In this document: piece after piece, positions 46,083 through 58,369 of the stretch | Numbering within the stretch: position 1 is the first letter of the stretch | Layout: each line of letters starts with the position of its first letter | NCBI GenBank assembly: GCA_003254885.1 | Contig: QANT01005778.1 | Location: 1-64,000 of the forward strand | Source of the DNA: Purshia tridentata | Lineage: Eukaryota > Streptophyta > Magnoliopsida > Rosales > Rosaceae | Length of the DNA: 64,000 nucleotides | Direction of reading: 5' to 3' | Program-made: the position numbers and the translations under genes | Notes under the pieces: model-generated | Databases searched by the model: none | Told to the model about the DNA's origin: nothing | The model's input: only the letters and a program-made list of their open reading frames with translations

Positions 46083-49000
46083 GTTGGACATTAATTTGAC
46101 AAAAGGAAGAAGCACGAACCTTGAGGTACTTTTTGTGAATCTTCAATGCCTCCCTACATGCCTTTTTAGCATCCAGATTTCCAGTTATTTCACCTAAGAT
46201 CTGGAGACCAAGTTGAAAATGAGATAAATGAATACACAAACAAGTAACATAAATGTTCGCCCATGTGAGAGAGAGAGAGAGACCTTGACAACATCATCCA
46301 GACCCTTAGCCTCCTTTAAAAGTTGCTTATTTTTGGTCTCAAGAACACTTGCAACAAGAAAAACAGAAAGTGCAGTATGTTGTTCCGTGTATCCTGTCTT
46401 CATATTGTTTCTCTCAAACTTGCCATATTTGTCTAGTTCTTTGTCATTACGCGCATTAGGTGGTTGTGTAGCACCACCGGTTGACCCTTCATATGTTACG
46501 AAAATGTTTGGGTTGTATTCCATGGCCCACATCAGCTGAAACCAACTATATCACTGTCTTGAAACAGGCTTATGAATCGAAAAACAAAGAAGGAAATTCA
46601 ATTTATTAATTAGATTGAGATCGATGAAGCCTAAAATTTGTCCATCATCCATAAGGAGCTATTTATCAATAAAACAGAACCCAGTTAGGGAAATGAGTAC
46701 AATTTCCTCCTCACCTCCCAAAGATACAGTGAATCAACAAAGGAAAACTCTCTTCGGAACAATACCATCAGCATGCGAAATGCAAATAAATACTCCCCAC
46801 CATCTAGGTCCTCTGTCAATGAGAAGGAAATGGAGTTTCAGCGGAATAACAAGGACCTGTGTTAGTGAACATGCATAGAGAAAGTCGTACCAAGGTGTTG
46901 ATGAAGCTTAGGGTCAACAGTTTTGATTACTTGGGAGAGTGTACTTAGCTGAGATTGCACCCCTATCGAACTAGAGCTGCACCTAAAATTTTCTCTCTGT
47001 TTTCGAAACAAAAGCAGGAATCTGAATTATACTCTAACAGAAGCATATCACAAGCACCAATCATGTATCAAATCATTTAAACAAAAGTTTCAGATAACCA
47101 ATAAAAAATAAACAAGACCGTATAAACAGCTTCAAGTCCCCAAAAGATGACTTTAACTTTTCTAGTTTCTAGGCATGCATAGATTTCTATCAGAGTGGAA
47201 TTAAAAATACCAAATTAATGAAACCAAATGAGTCTTTACTTAGTGATTGTAGGAATCCAAGCCAACTATTCTGCAAACGAACTTGAAGCAACTCCTTTTT
47301 CAGTAATCTACAGTCTAAGGTCAATGCACATGTGGAATGAATTAATTTGACAAAAGGTTTCTCTAACCATAGAAACTTGCTTACTTCTAGCCTCCCCGGT
47401 ACTTTTAGTGCCTAAAATTGAATCATGCTGCCTTAATTTACTAGTGCAGCTCGTGGCAGATTCATCTCAGACAACATTATCACACTAACCACTGACTAGA
47501 GAGCACTTGAGTTAATTATATCCATTTATAAGGAATCCATGTCCAAGATATTTTCTAGCGCTGAAAATCACCATCTTAACATCGTAATTCAAGCATATAC
47601 ATCCTTAATACATTTCTCTTTCTCAACTGCCCAAAGTGTGTACCACAAGTGTGACTTCTGTGTAAAGTTGATTATACGAATCCTTCTGCACCAATCTGAT
47701 CTAGTCCAGCAATATCTTCTATTAAATCGTTGCAAGTAACGCTTTTTCTAATTGTCGCTATCCATGGCACTCTAGGCCTTTCACTTGTTCTTCTAAATCC
47801 TTCGACTAATAATTCACTTCTCCAGTTTGGTGTTCTGACATCCATTCTAGTTTACATGGTGAATTTGCATAGTCAATCTACATCTTCATTCAATAATAAA
47901 TCATGGCACAAGGAAAAAGAATTACCCAATGAATAAGACAACAAAAACTGATCATAATGGAAGTACTAGGCAATTACTAGATCCCAGAATAAACTAATCA
48001 CTATAAGCTACCTTTTCAGAATGACTACCCCTACCCATTACTCAAAACAATTTCATGGACAAATAATACTAAAACAGGCAGTCAACACTGCTCCATTAAA
48101 CTAAGAATTTAGCAATAGTATCATTAAGGTAAGAAATATTATATACCAGCCTTCGCATCGCATGTTCGAAACACCAAAAGGCATCTGCTTCATTTTCAAG
48201 AAGAATTACCATTGGCGAGCATATATCATTCATTCCTGCTCAAAAATGCCCATTGTAAGTGTCAATTAAAACTGTTTAACTTTGGTAGAACATTAATGAG
48301 ATTTATAGCAATTCACCTTGAACATAACCAATATCGTTGTCCATCCACGAATAAACTGCAAGAACATCCCAAAGTTTTGCCTGATTGGTTTCACTCTCAT
48401 AAAAGACAAGCGTTCGATCTGTGCGAACAACATCCAAACCTACAAGCCAAATTCCCCCAGTGGAGTTGATAACTATTAATACTTAACACAAGTTAAAATA
48501 ACCATAAGATATCCAAATATATATGGTTCATTATTAAAACTATGAAAAAGTTCAAAAAATCATATGTATCCCTGTAGTGCATTCATGCATGAATAAAAAG
48601 TGTAGTATATGTGTAATATACATTCCTAGAGAAAAGAAAAATTCAATTTTCAAGTATTTCAAGTTAAGGAAGTGTTCTATATCATCTGTTTTCATTGCTT
48701 GCACAGTATGAGTTGAGGGCAATTTCTCAATCACTAAATAGAAAGAAACCAGACCACAAGAGAACAGCACAAAAGTGTGATTATATCAAGTGGTAAACGG
48801 AATGTAGTTATGCAACAGATATGTACCAATTTGATGCAAGAAAAGCTTCCACTGAATCACTTTCTTGTCTGAAATATCATGCTTTGCAGTCCCTACTGGT
48901 GATCCTGCTATTGGCTGGCCATCATCCGTGATGATGGGTGTTGTAATAAATTTTCCACTACCAATAACTGGAACCATATTTTGACATTCAGCTTTCACTT

Positions 49001-49824
49001 TACCATACTGCTCCCTAAAATGGTTAAATGATATTACACGGAGTCACTATATTGAATTAAAAGAAGAAGGAATACAGGACGGACAGCATGGAAACATCAA
49101 AGAAACACCAACCAGTCGCCAATAGGTTTATTTCTTTAAAAAAAAAAAAAACGACATAATGCCAAATCGGAACATGGCAAACCACCTATATCTACATGTN
49201 AGGTTTATTTCTTAAAAAAAAAAAAAAACGACATAATGCCAAATCGGAACATGGCAAACCACCTATATCTACATGTCATCCCAGAGACAAAGACTGAACC
49301 TGAAGGGCAAATGGCTAACAAACAAAGGTTCAATGGCTGGACCATGGCAGAACAAACAAAACAGGCATGTAGGTGAGCATGAATTATGCAAACACGGTTG
49401 TCACATAAAGGAATTCGAAAATTAATCTAATGCACCTTGATGGCATAAGGATATTGTTTTTTCATAATTAAAAGAATATTTTTGTAAAAAAAAAAAAAAA
49501 GCATGAATATTTTTGAGAATCATACTCCATTGCTTCCCACAGTGCTTAAACTGAGAGCCATCTACTACAGATTAAAGCACAATTAAATAAAATGTATTAC
49601 CTTCGGCGCTGCCTGAGTTCATTTCGTTCATCAAAGGTGCTATTCGGATCATAGCAACCTAACAAGAATTCCCAGACTACACCTTTGATAGAAGGATGGA
49701 CACCCTAGCATAATAAATGAAGTAAAAGTATATAAATCAATATCACACACATATGGTTTTAACTTCCAGTACACTAAAGAAGCAACATTTATGGTGTATT
49801 TACCATCACCAAGGCTAAATATAT

Positions 49825-49865
<41 letters not shown>

Positions 49866-50518
49866 TCAAGAACAGGTAACCACACTGCAGATAACAATTC
49901 ACTAGAGACACATGTGCGCAATGCATACACAAAAAGAAATCTCCCTCCACCCTCCAAAAGAAAAAAAAAAAGTTACAAATAGAAAAGAGTACCCCTCGTT
50001 GGATCCGTCTAAGCACTTTGGCTATATCCAAGTGACCATCTTTGGTGAAGGCAGCATGCCATCTTCCTTCAACAAGAGTTTTCCCAGCCTGTGAAAGTTG
50101 ACAGTTTGAAACATGGATCATGTCCTTATATCATGTGCTTATATCAGGAATGCTAATACAAGTACATGTAAGAATAATGCTAAAAAAGAGCAACGATATT
50201 GCATAACCAAAGTTTTAAATGGCAAAATGTCTCTTAACTTTTAATATGCAAAGTACCATCTAGTAATAGGAAAGGATAAGTAGCCAACAGTAGAATATTA
50301 AGTTGACAGCAATAGTTAAGTGCTCCATGAGGTGAGGATGAATATAAATTGTGTTATATACAACTAAACAAATTAAAACGTAACAAATGAAACGAAAAGG
50401 GAATTATGCACACCCTGAGCCTAAAACTGGTCTTCGGGACATTGACTTGGCATTCCGGTCTAACTGGATAAAAAGCATCCAACTCAACTGTTGAAGCTTT
50501 TTTAAAAAATGGCGCCAT
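45959..50518 (-). CDS. TBC-domain RabGAP
   Basis: Eleven coding exons on the minus strand: 50518-50414, 50088-49993, 49704-49601, 49014-48827, 48439-48317, 48235-48147, 46996-46891, 46812-46715, 46535-46284, 46200-46120 and 45973-45959, giving 418 residues. The family stimulates GTP hydrolysis by Rab GTPases in vesicle traffic. The conserved start (YPVRPECQVNVPKTSFRLR, then AGKTL) is followed by a TBC domain from about residue 70 to 330, including GGVHPSIKGVVWEFLLGCYD, the arginine-finger region DVVRTDR (Arg173 likely) and the glutamine finger GYVQGMND (Gln205). Exon 7 uses the acceptor before AGAGAAAATTTT, which restores RENFR as in relatives. An upstream in-frame ATG at 50533 would add five residues. 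An intron in the 5' UTR is likely (about 50592-51000). The last exon encodes only four residues (TMKS), the least certain part. The intron between exons 3 and 4 contains an assembly artefact. Confidence 0.88.
46045..46080. repeat. (GA)n microsatellite in RabGAP last intron
   Basis: About 18 GA units; read on the gene's strand it is (CT)n. A second, shorter (GA)n lies at about 46267-46282, directly at the donor after exon 9. Confidence 0.9.
49124..49276. repeat. 76-bp exact direct repeat around a single N (assembly artefact)
   Basis: Bases 49124-49199 and 49201-49276 carry the same sequence (starting AGGTTTATTTCTT, then poly-A, CGACATAATGCC, ending CTACATGT), differing only in homopolymer length, with one N at 49200 between them. 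This is the signature of two contigs with an unmerged overlap joined by a placeholder. It lies in an intron and does not affect the RabGAP coding sequence. Confidence 0.9.
49818..49860. repeat. (AT)n microsatellite in RabGAP intron
   Basis: Long AT run in the intron between exons 2 and 3 of the RabGAP gene. Confidence 0.9.
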
Positions 50519-51089
50519 ACAGTTACAAAGCATCCAAAATATAATCAATTGAATCGCATTCGGTTTTTACCTGCTGGGCACCTGAAAATAAATAAAGAGT
50601 CAGAACCCATTAAACAAAAACAAACCAGAGACACACTAAGATAATGAATTAAAAGGAAACGAAGCAAACATATAGGATTCCAATGCATTAGTATTACCAT
50701 CTTTTATCACATACCCCAAACCCAAATCTTTCTCAACACTACATCATCTATGCGTTCAATGCAATTCTTCCATTTCAATATTAAAACCAATCTCTAAGAT
50801 AAACCCAAAATCCACTTGTGTCCAATAATTTAAAATCCTTTGTAACCAATCCAAGATAAATATTTAAACATCTAAACATTCCCGTGATTACACAAGCATT
50901 ATGAACCATCCATCTTACAACAAAAGAAAAGACCCAAAAACAAGAGAAACCCAGATGCATACAAAACATTCAAACATGTAGATTTCCATACCTTTATTCA
51001 CTGGGGTCCTGAAAATTCAAAAAATTCAGCTTTTTCTTCAAAGATGATAGAAATCACAAATAGAGAGAGAAAGAGAGAGATGGGAGCGA

Positions 51090-51400
51090 AGAAGACGCCA
51101 GAATATTTTATAGAAAAGGATGTTCAGTGTTGTGCGTAAATTTATTTTAACGGTAAATTTGTCTATTGACGGACCCTTTTTTGGATTATTAGCTCAAAAG
51201 CGTGAACAGCTCCCATTTCCACTGAGCCTTTAATTTTTCGCGGGCTCATGGCTGACTGTGTCAAGACGACAACAATTGGGCCACTTGTTAAAATACAGCA
51301 TAAAATGATGGCTTTATTAAAACAAAGTGAAAAATATAAGGGCACATAAGAAAATAGGTCTATTCTTAAACAAAACATCTATTTCTTCTTCACCTCCCAT
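51090..51400. promoter_or_regulatory. Likely shared divergent promoter of RabGAP and eL14
   Basis: The minus-strand RabGAP leader, with a GA tract near 51060-51080, ends around 51090. The plus-strand eL14 leader should start around 51380. Only about 300 bases lie between the two presumed transcription starts, with no clear TATA box in either direction. Both are housekeeping-type genes. The boundaries are inferred. Confidence 0.45.
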
Positions 51401-51468
51401 ACCCTAGCTCTGTCTATATCTTGCCTCACTCGTCGTCTCCAACTCTCAAACCCTTCCAGATCTTCAAA

Positions 51469-52846
51469 ATGCCCTTCAAGAGGTACGTGGAGATCGGACG
51501 AGTGGCTCTCGTCAACTACGGGAAGGACTACGGGCAGCTCGTCGTGATCGTCGATGTCATCGACCAGAATAGGGTATGTTTTGCATTTATTTACGAAAGT
51601 GCCTTTCTTCTCAATCCATTTAGCTTCAAAGTTTTCTGTTTTACTATTATAATGGATTGCTACTTGTGACTGAAATAAAGGGTATGTCTTTGTTTTTTGT
51701 TCAATGTTGGTTGACTGTGAAGTTGATGAGTGGTGGAATATTGGTGTATGCAGTTAAATCTAATTTTTCGGGGTTTTTAATTTGTTATAAGTAAATAAAA
51801 TATATTTTAAACTTATTTTAGTGTGTTTCTTAATAGTTGTATTAGATTAGATTAAGAAAATAAAGACTATTCAAAAGTTATGCAATTGCTATCTAATCAA
51901 ACATTTTTTAGCTCTGATGTCTTGGTGTGTAATTTTGGTGCTTACTGCCATTAAAACTAAGGACACCTGCTTTTTATTTTGCAGGCCCTTGTTGATGCCC
52001 CTGACATGGTGAGGACCCAAATGAACTTCAAGAGGCTTACACTCACCGATATCAAGATTGACATCAAAAGAGTTCCTAAGAAGAAGACCCTGATTGATGC
52101 CATGGCGGCAGCTGGTGAGTTTTGAGTCAATGTGAAATGATGAGGATTTGAGCTGTCTCCCTATTTTCATCTGCTTGATCCGTGAATTGAGTTTTTGTAT
52201 GATGGTGACAGATGTAAAGAACAAATGGGAAAACAGTTCGTGGGGCAGGAAGCTGATAGTACAGAAGAGAAGGGCTGCACTTAACGATTTTGATAGGTTT
52301 AAGCTCATGTTGGCAAAGATCAAGGTGTGATATTAACGTTTCATTCTTGGTTTGTCTAAACTGAGATTCCCCTTATTGTGTATATTAATAAGTTTTTTAA
52401 TTTAATTCGTGAGAGATTGACCAAACCTTCCTTTTACCCACCCCTTCCCTACAAACTGTTTGGGTGGCAGAGTTAAATTCACCAAGGTTAGACACTGCTA
52501 ATTAGCTTGGCCTAGTTGTTGAATTACATGTAGAAGGGGGTTGGTGTCTGACCAGTTGAGCATGATTTATAACTTGGTTTTTTCACTTGAGTCTTTTCTT
52601 GATGCAAGGATAAAGAGTGCCTTTTGGCTTTTGCTTTACCAAAAGTATGAATCTTCAATTACAAAGTAAATAGATCAAGTTCAAAGAATCTGAGGCCACT
52701 TTACATCTGCTCTATATGTGTGTCTATGCTCTACTTTGTAAGCTGGTGTAATTAAGTGTTAAATGTGTTTTATTTTTGTGTTTTTGCAGAAAGCTGGAAT
52801 CGTCAGGCAGGAGCTAACTAAACTCAAGAAGGAGGCTGCGGTTTGA
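51469..52846 (+). CDS. RPL14: 60S ribosomal protein eL14
   Basis: Four exons, 51469-51573, 51985-52114, 52212-52324 and 52790-52846, encoding 134 residues, the plant eL14 length. The first exon encodes [20 protein letters not shown] and onward, the SH3-like KOW region of the family. Exon 2 contains [20 protein letters not shown], and exon 3 has [20 protein letters not shown]. It is a structural protein of the large cytosolic ribosomal subunit. All splice phases fit and the gene is intact. It is divergent from the RabGAP gene. Confidence 0.96.
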
Positions 52847-52859
52847 GTCTGTAATCTTT

Positions 52860-54070
52860 AGTTTTGCATTATTACAAGATTTTGGTTTTGTTTCAGTGTC
52901 TTTTTTGATTTATAGTGGTAGCAGGTACTTAATATTTTGGTTAGATGATAGCTACCAACCAAAAACGGTTATCTCTGTAAACCTTGCATGAGTTTCTTTG
53001 GAATGAGATGGAGCCTGGAACCTTCACAAATTGGAATTTCATTCTTTCTATTATATTATATGATATTTGTGCTGAATTTTTATTAGAATTCCTTTTCCAA
53101 GTATTTGGGATTGGGATCCCTATGGTAAAGCCTTTGGAGATGTAGCCAGTGTTAAGGCCAAGAGTTTCACGTTGAAGGTTAAAAGGGGGGAGGTTCCATT
53201 GTGCCAACAACATTGGGCAAAAAAGTTTTTAAATGTTAAAACTCACGTAGATCTGACAGTATTCTTTAATCGCACAAAATTCATTGAACATGTTATGTCT
53301 TCAAATCAGTGAGTATACATTGTTCGACTGAACACAACATGGCAAGGAGAACAATGTAGCAGACCTTTAGACAAAATCCATTCAAGTAATATTGTACAGC
53401 ATTACACTTCTACATTCTTTTCTCCATTCTTTTAATCACAAATCCAATGAAAGAACCTATAAACAAGGTATATAGCTAGAGAAAGCAAAGAGAATACAAT
53501 GGTGGTGTTGGGCTGAATCTGAGCAATATTACAAGCCAAGTTTACAAGACATACATGCCAGCGACCTTGACCCAAAAATTGGCACAAGATGAAAAGCAAC
53601 CCAGCAAGTGGGCCACTTTTAAAAACAATCTTTAACTCCTTTGATAACAACAGCACGGACTATTGTTACCTAGGCGATGATTAATTGCCAGATAGCAACT
53701 CTCCCCGTTGCAAAGGAGCAATTCACTGTAGAATTCCTTAGTGGGCCTCCTTCAATTTCATAAAAGGCAAGCACATTGCCTACCACACAAATTTGACTGT
53801 CAATGTTACATGAGAGCTTGAAATTTATCATTGATGAAGGATACATGACCAAGCTTGAGATTTGTTGATGAGGACTACAGCCACTGATGAGCTCCATGGA
53901 GCATCTTGATGTAACAAAAGTTTCTTCGTTTTGATGAAGAATCTCAAGCTATCTCATAAGCAGCTGCAGAAGAAAGATAAAATAAGAAGAATTAAGTGCA
54001 AAAACTATCTCATACGCAGCTACAGAAATTTGCATTCTTTCCATTAGATCTCGATGTAAAACTCACCTCA
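52860..54070. other. Spacer between convergent eL14 and PP2A B'' genes, no separate gene
   Basis: Contains the 3' UTR of eL14 on the left and, on the minus strand, the 3' region of the PP2A subunit. Two near-copies of AACTATCTCATA-C-GCAGCT near 53945-53967 and 54001-54025 form a small local duplication. No other coding signal seen. Confidence 0.5.
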
Positions 54071-54076
54071 TTGAAC

Positions 54077-55622
54077 TTAAAAAGGGGCCTCAAGTGATTC
54101 ATCCCAAACTTCCACACTTCCATTAGAGGCATTCTCACCATCTTCTTCCATTGAAAGCCTTATATACTCTCTGTGCGCAAAGCGGTCCCACTCTGTCAAA
54201 GTTGGATCCTCACGTTCCTGCTCATACCAAAAAGCCAATGCATCAATTATTGCCTCAGAAAAATAATCCAGCATTAAATTTCTAAAATGTAGTCACATAA
54301 TAGCTGAAAACAACAGTAATACTAAAATACCTGACGAATAAGAAATGGATCACGACTTTCAAAAGCTATAAACTTATTCAGGTTGAAAAGGATATTGAAG
54401 ACATTTCCTGAAAGTTTGCAACCTTTAAAGTCACTTAGTGTCAAATAATCTTCCCTCTGCAAATAAGATTTCCATAGTCATTTTGAGTGAGTAAAAGGAA
54501 GATCTTGCATAGTATTAAAATAACAATAACAATAACAATGATGATGATGATAATTCACCTCTGGTGAAATCATGTCAACTATTTGACACAAAATATCCTC
54601 GAATAGAACAGGTTCTTGTGCCATGCATTCCATACGATGCAGCTGCTCCTCATAAAAGAACTGCAACTCATTGGGTGTAAGGATTCCATTTCCATCCAAA
54701 TCAATGCATTTGAACCTACAAAATAAAATGTTACTATATAAAAAAGGAAAAAACCTGTTGAAGTAAAAGATGAACTACTACAGGGAGCATAAACATTGTA
54801 ACTACATTGCAAGGTAGGACATTTTAAAATTCTGAATATTGTACCAACTGCCAAGTTTTGGATTAATATATTAGTATACATTTCACTTTTTCTTTATAAG
54901 TAATGACTTTTCCTGCTTAAAAACAGGAAGATTGATCCCTCTTCTGAAATATCAAGAATTCCATGCCATACGAAATTAACAATTGTCAAAATGGAAAAGA
55001 ACAGAGAAATAAAGAAACATATACCAATACTCAAGGCTAGGCTCACATGACTTATCCTCTTCTGACAGCATGAAGTAAACAAAATCTTCATAACCCATCT
55101 TCCCTTCAACCTTGCTACTAAACTTCCTTGGAATCTGGAACGGGATTAAGCAAATACACATTCAATGTGGAACCTCATCCAGGTAAATAATTTGTTGCCT
55201 TTGCTCCAAAAGTTTGAAGATGGAGCTATAATAAAATAGAAACCAACCTGTGAAAATATTCTATCAACGATCCTGTAGGTAAGGGCATGGTTACCATATC
55301 TAATGAGGTTCTCTTTGTCGATCAAGAAATCATGGTCTGTATCCAGCTCCCAAAATTTGCAGTATATAACATAAAAATGTTCATAAGAGAAGTACCTGAA
55401 ATTTGGCAGATTAGAATATCAATAACATGGTTTATTAATTTTTTAACACACTACTTTAGAAAATAAAATAAAAGTTATTTTGAGCAATTTAAGAAAAAAT
55501 ATAAGATGTTCTTAAGTTCTAAAAAAAATATTTGACAGCCACAATTAGTTCTTTCATGTCAATTTGAACACTCAAAAATAATAACTTTCAAAATCATAAC
55601 TTAAAAAATAATCACTACATAC

Positions 55623-55661
<39 letters not shown>

Positions 55662-58366
55662 CATACAAATATACATTGTACTTAAAAGAAAATCCATGCA
55701 ATGATAACAAACCTCAGAACTTTGTTAATGTCCTCTTCCTCATCTGCATGTTGCATGGCATCAATTAGATTTCCTCGTTTCAGCTCCCTTAGGGTAAGAC
55801 GGCCATTTCCTGATCTATTGATGTAGTAAAATATTCTGTATATGACAGTTTCAGCTGGGCAATTGAAAATGAAGCATAAGTGAGCAAACATCAGTATGGA
55901 AAACAAAAAAATGTGCAGTAAAATATTCACTGCACACACTTAGAACAACTTCTTGTAACAATATATGCTTTTTATGTCAGCATTAAGTATCTTCACTTCT
56001 CATCCCTATATGACATCTACTTTGTACAATATTTGTTGAAAGAAAATGATACTTACTAAAGTCAACCAGATTTTGCAAGAGTTTTTTTATATAACTCTTT
56101 TATCTCTTTTCAGAATCCTATTCTAACAAATAAGTTTACCTGCAAAGGACAATAGATCTAAACCGAAAATAATTATGTATTCAGCAACAGTCTCCATTAG
56201 ATAATCAACAGAACCATGTAATCGGTTCAATTAAGTGAATTACAGACTGTAGGTATAAAGCTTACATAAGTAATGATTACTTCATTCCACCTTATAGTTT
56301 TCAATCATTTTGACTAATCTGAACAGCTAGGTTATGACAATGTACCTTCTGCATTGAATGTATGAACATGAACAATCAGTATTGTAATGAGCAGTACGAA
56401 ACACATACCATATCTTTCTTGAAATTCAGGAGTGCCATGTAAAAATTCCAATCCTGGATGGGTTGCCACAAGCTCTAGAAGAAGGGGTTTGAAGTCTACC
56501 TACATTACAGAATGCAGACCAACAATTGTAAAAATAGAATGCAGAACAAGAGGGAGTGAAATTCTTGGTGCATAACTGACAGAAATGGTCATTTAACATA
56601 AGAGAGGGCATCGATCAAAATGCAATTTTCCAAGACCAAACAGAGAAAATAGTTTTGAATCGAACCTGAGTAAGGTAATTGCAATCAGACTGCTTTAGAA
56701 TTTTAAATACTTGAGTTGCTGCATCCATTGTCAGCATATTGCCATCAGCCCAATATCTGACGAATGCATCTCTACAAACAAATTCTGTGAATCAGCAATA
56801 ATTAAAAATATATATAATGACAAGAAACAAATAAAGATAGACAAAATGTTATGAGAGTCCTGATTCTATGAGGAACAGAAATGTGTATGTTATCAAATTT
56901 GAAATAAAAAAGGTAGAAAGATTGAAAATAACATTTACAATGGGAATATGTAGGATACATCTGGGGCCAAATTACAATTCTTTATAAGGGTCAAATATAA
57001 ACAGTAGGAAGCGAGCTACAAATATCAGGACTTAAAGTTTCTCTATTGTTGTCTCCTAGGGGGCTCTACTACTTCACTTTGCATCTTTTATTCATTCATT
57101 TCCATGAGAGACAGCTACAGGACATAATTGTCCAACAATGAATCCATGAAGACAAGCATTTCGAAGAACTTTTCTTTCAAGATTTACAATTGAGACCCCA
57201 TAGAAAGCAGATCTAATTATTCAAAGTAAGCTTAATTACATTTATTGCATACCTGGTCACTTTCCCACTGCAGCCAGTATCTATCTTTCTAAAGATAACA
57301 GAGGACAAAAATGATGGCAGCTTGCAAAATTCCTTTGTAACCAACTTGAACTCTGCATAACCAAAACCAAAGAATTCATTTTCCTTATATCTCTTGGAAG
57401 TGGATTGGAAAGAGGAGAAAAAGAGTTAGAGTGAGCCTCTTTTCGAATAAGTGAATTACACATCTCACCATGCATTTGCAATCCATCCATATGACCACTG
57501 AAAAGGTCATCAATTCTAGAAATACAATGTTCCTTAAGTTCCTTTGGTGGTGGACGACCATTTTGAAAATAGAACTGCAAGCATATCAAATCATAAAACA
57601 TTATGGGAATCTATTCTTCAAACTTAACAAGACCAAAATTTTCAAGTTCACGAGTAAATCTCAATCTCAAAATATTTACAAAGTTCATAAGATTAACGGA
57701 GCAATCAGAAGTGAGTTCAACCTGAGGAATGACTTCTCGCACTGGTTCACTAACCAATTTTAGCGGAGAGCCCATAGAAGAAAGAATATTTTTTTGCTTC
57801 GATAAGCGTGGGGAACCAGAGGAACTTCTCGGTGAAAGTGGGGGTGCACTGCCAGCCGGAAACATGGAAGGTAACGAATTGCTTCCGGCGGCACTAGCAA
57901 AAGAGTTCCCATGAGCATTGATAGAAATGCCTGCTGTTGCATCATCTATGAGAGACTTCACCTGTCAAAACAAACGGCGAAACACGATCAGATAAAGATA
58001 AACAAAAGGCGAAACACCATCACCTGTACAAACCCCTAAAATTTTGAAGGCTAACACTATTATTAATAAAGAGAGAAAAATAGTTTAAGTATTAAACTAA
58101 CAATAAAAACACTGTAACTATCCGAACAAGAAAAACAAGATAAGCTTTGAGGACCAGCAATGCATTTCGATTACAAAAATTGTACAAAATGCAAACTTAA
58201 TCAAATTTACCAGACGACCGGTTTGAGGGAGCGAAAGCCACTGAGCGAACAACTCCTCCGCAATTTGTGGACTTGTTTTAAGCGCGACCGGAGACAATTC
58301 CGGAAGCTGTAAAAGCTCAGGATCCAAAGAAGTAACATCCCCTGCTTCTGCTGCGTCTATATCCAT
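54077..58366 (-). CDS. PP2A regulatory subunit B''
   Basis: Twelve exons on the minus strand: 58366-58211, 57961-57722, 57574-57469, 57352-57253, 56771-56666, 56499-56409, 55854-55713, 55395-55248, 55134-55025, 54715-54559, 54456-54331 and 54217-54077, giving 540 residues. This is the B'' (PR72-like) class of protein phosphatase 2A regulatory subunit, which directs PP2A to its substrates and binds calcium. Two EF-hand loops are visible: near residues 331-342 ([12 protein letters not shown]) and near 403-416 ([14 protein letters not shown]). The N-terminal 130 residues are variable and Ser/Pro-rich ([16 protein letters not shown]). The core begins at [20 protein letters not shown]. Its length and start ([11 protein letters not shown]) match the plant B''-alpha/beta type rather than the shorter TON2. 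It is intact, and an AT repeat lies in intron 7. Confidence 0.95.
55622..55654. repeat. (AT)n microsatellite in PP2A B'' intron 7
   Basis: Uninterrupted AT run of about 16 units in the intron between the exons ending at 55713 and starting at 55395. Confidence 0.9.
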
Positions 58367-58369
58367 TGA

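Noticed and set aside
48147-48235. GC-AG splice option at the end of RabGAP exon 6
   Set aside because: Joining CGAAG to the acceptor before GTGCAG keeps a frame, but the GT donor after CTG with the acceptor before AGAGAAAATTTT gives RLRENFR, matching the family.
54077-58366. Assignment of the PP2A subunit to TON2/FASS
   Set aside because: The length (540), the Ser/Pro-rich N-terminus and the MDIDAAE-type start fit the B''-alpha/beta class instead.
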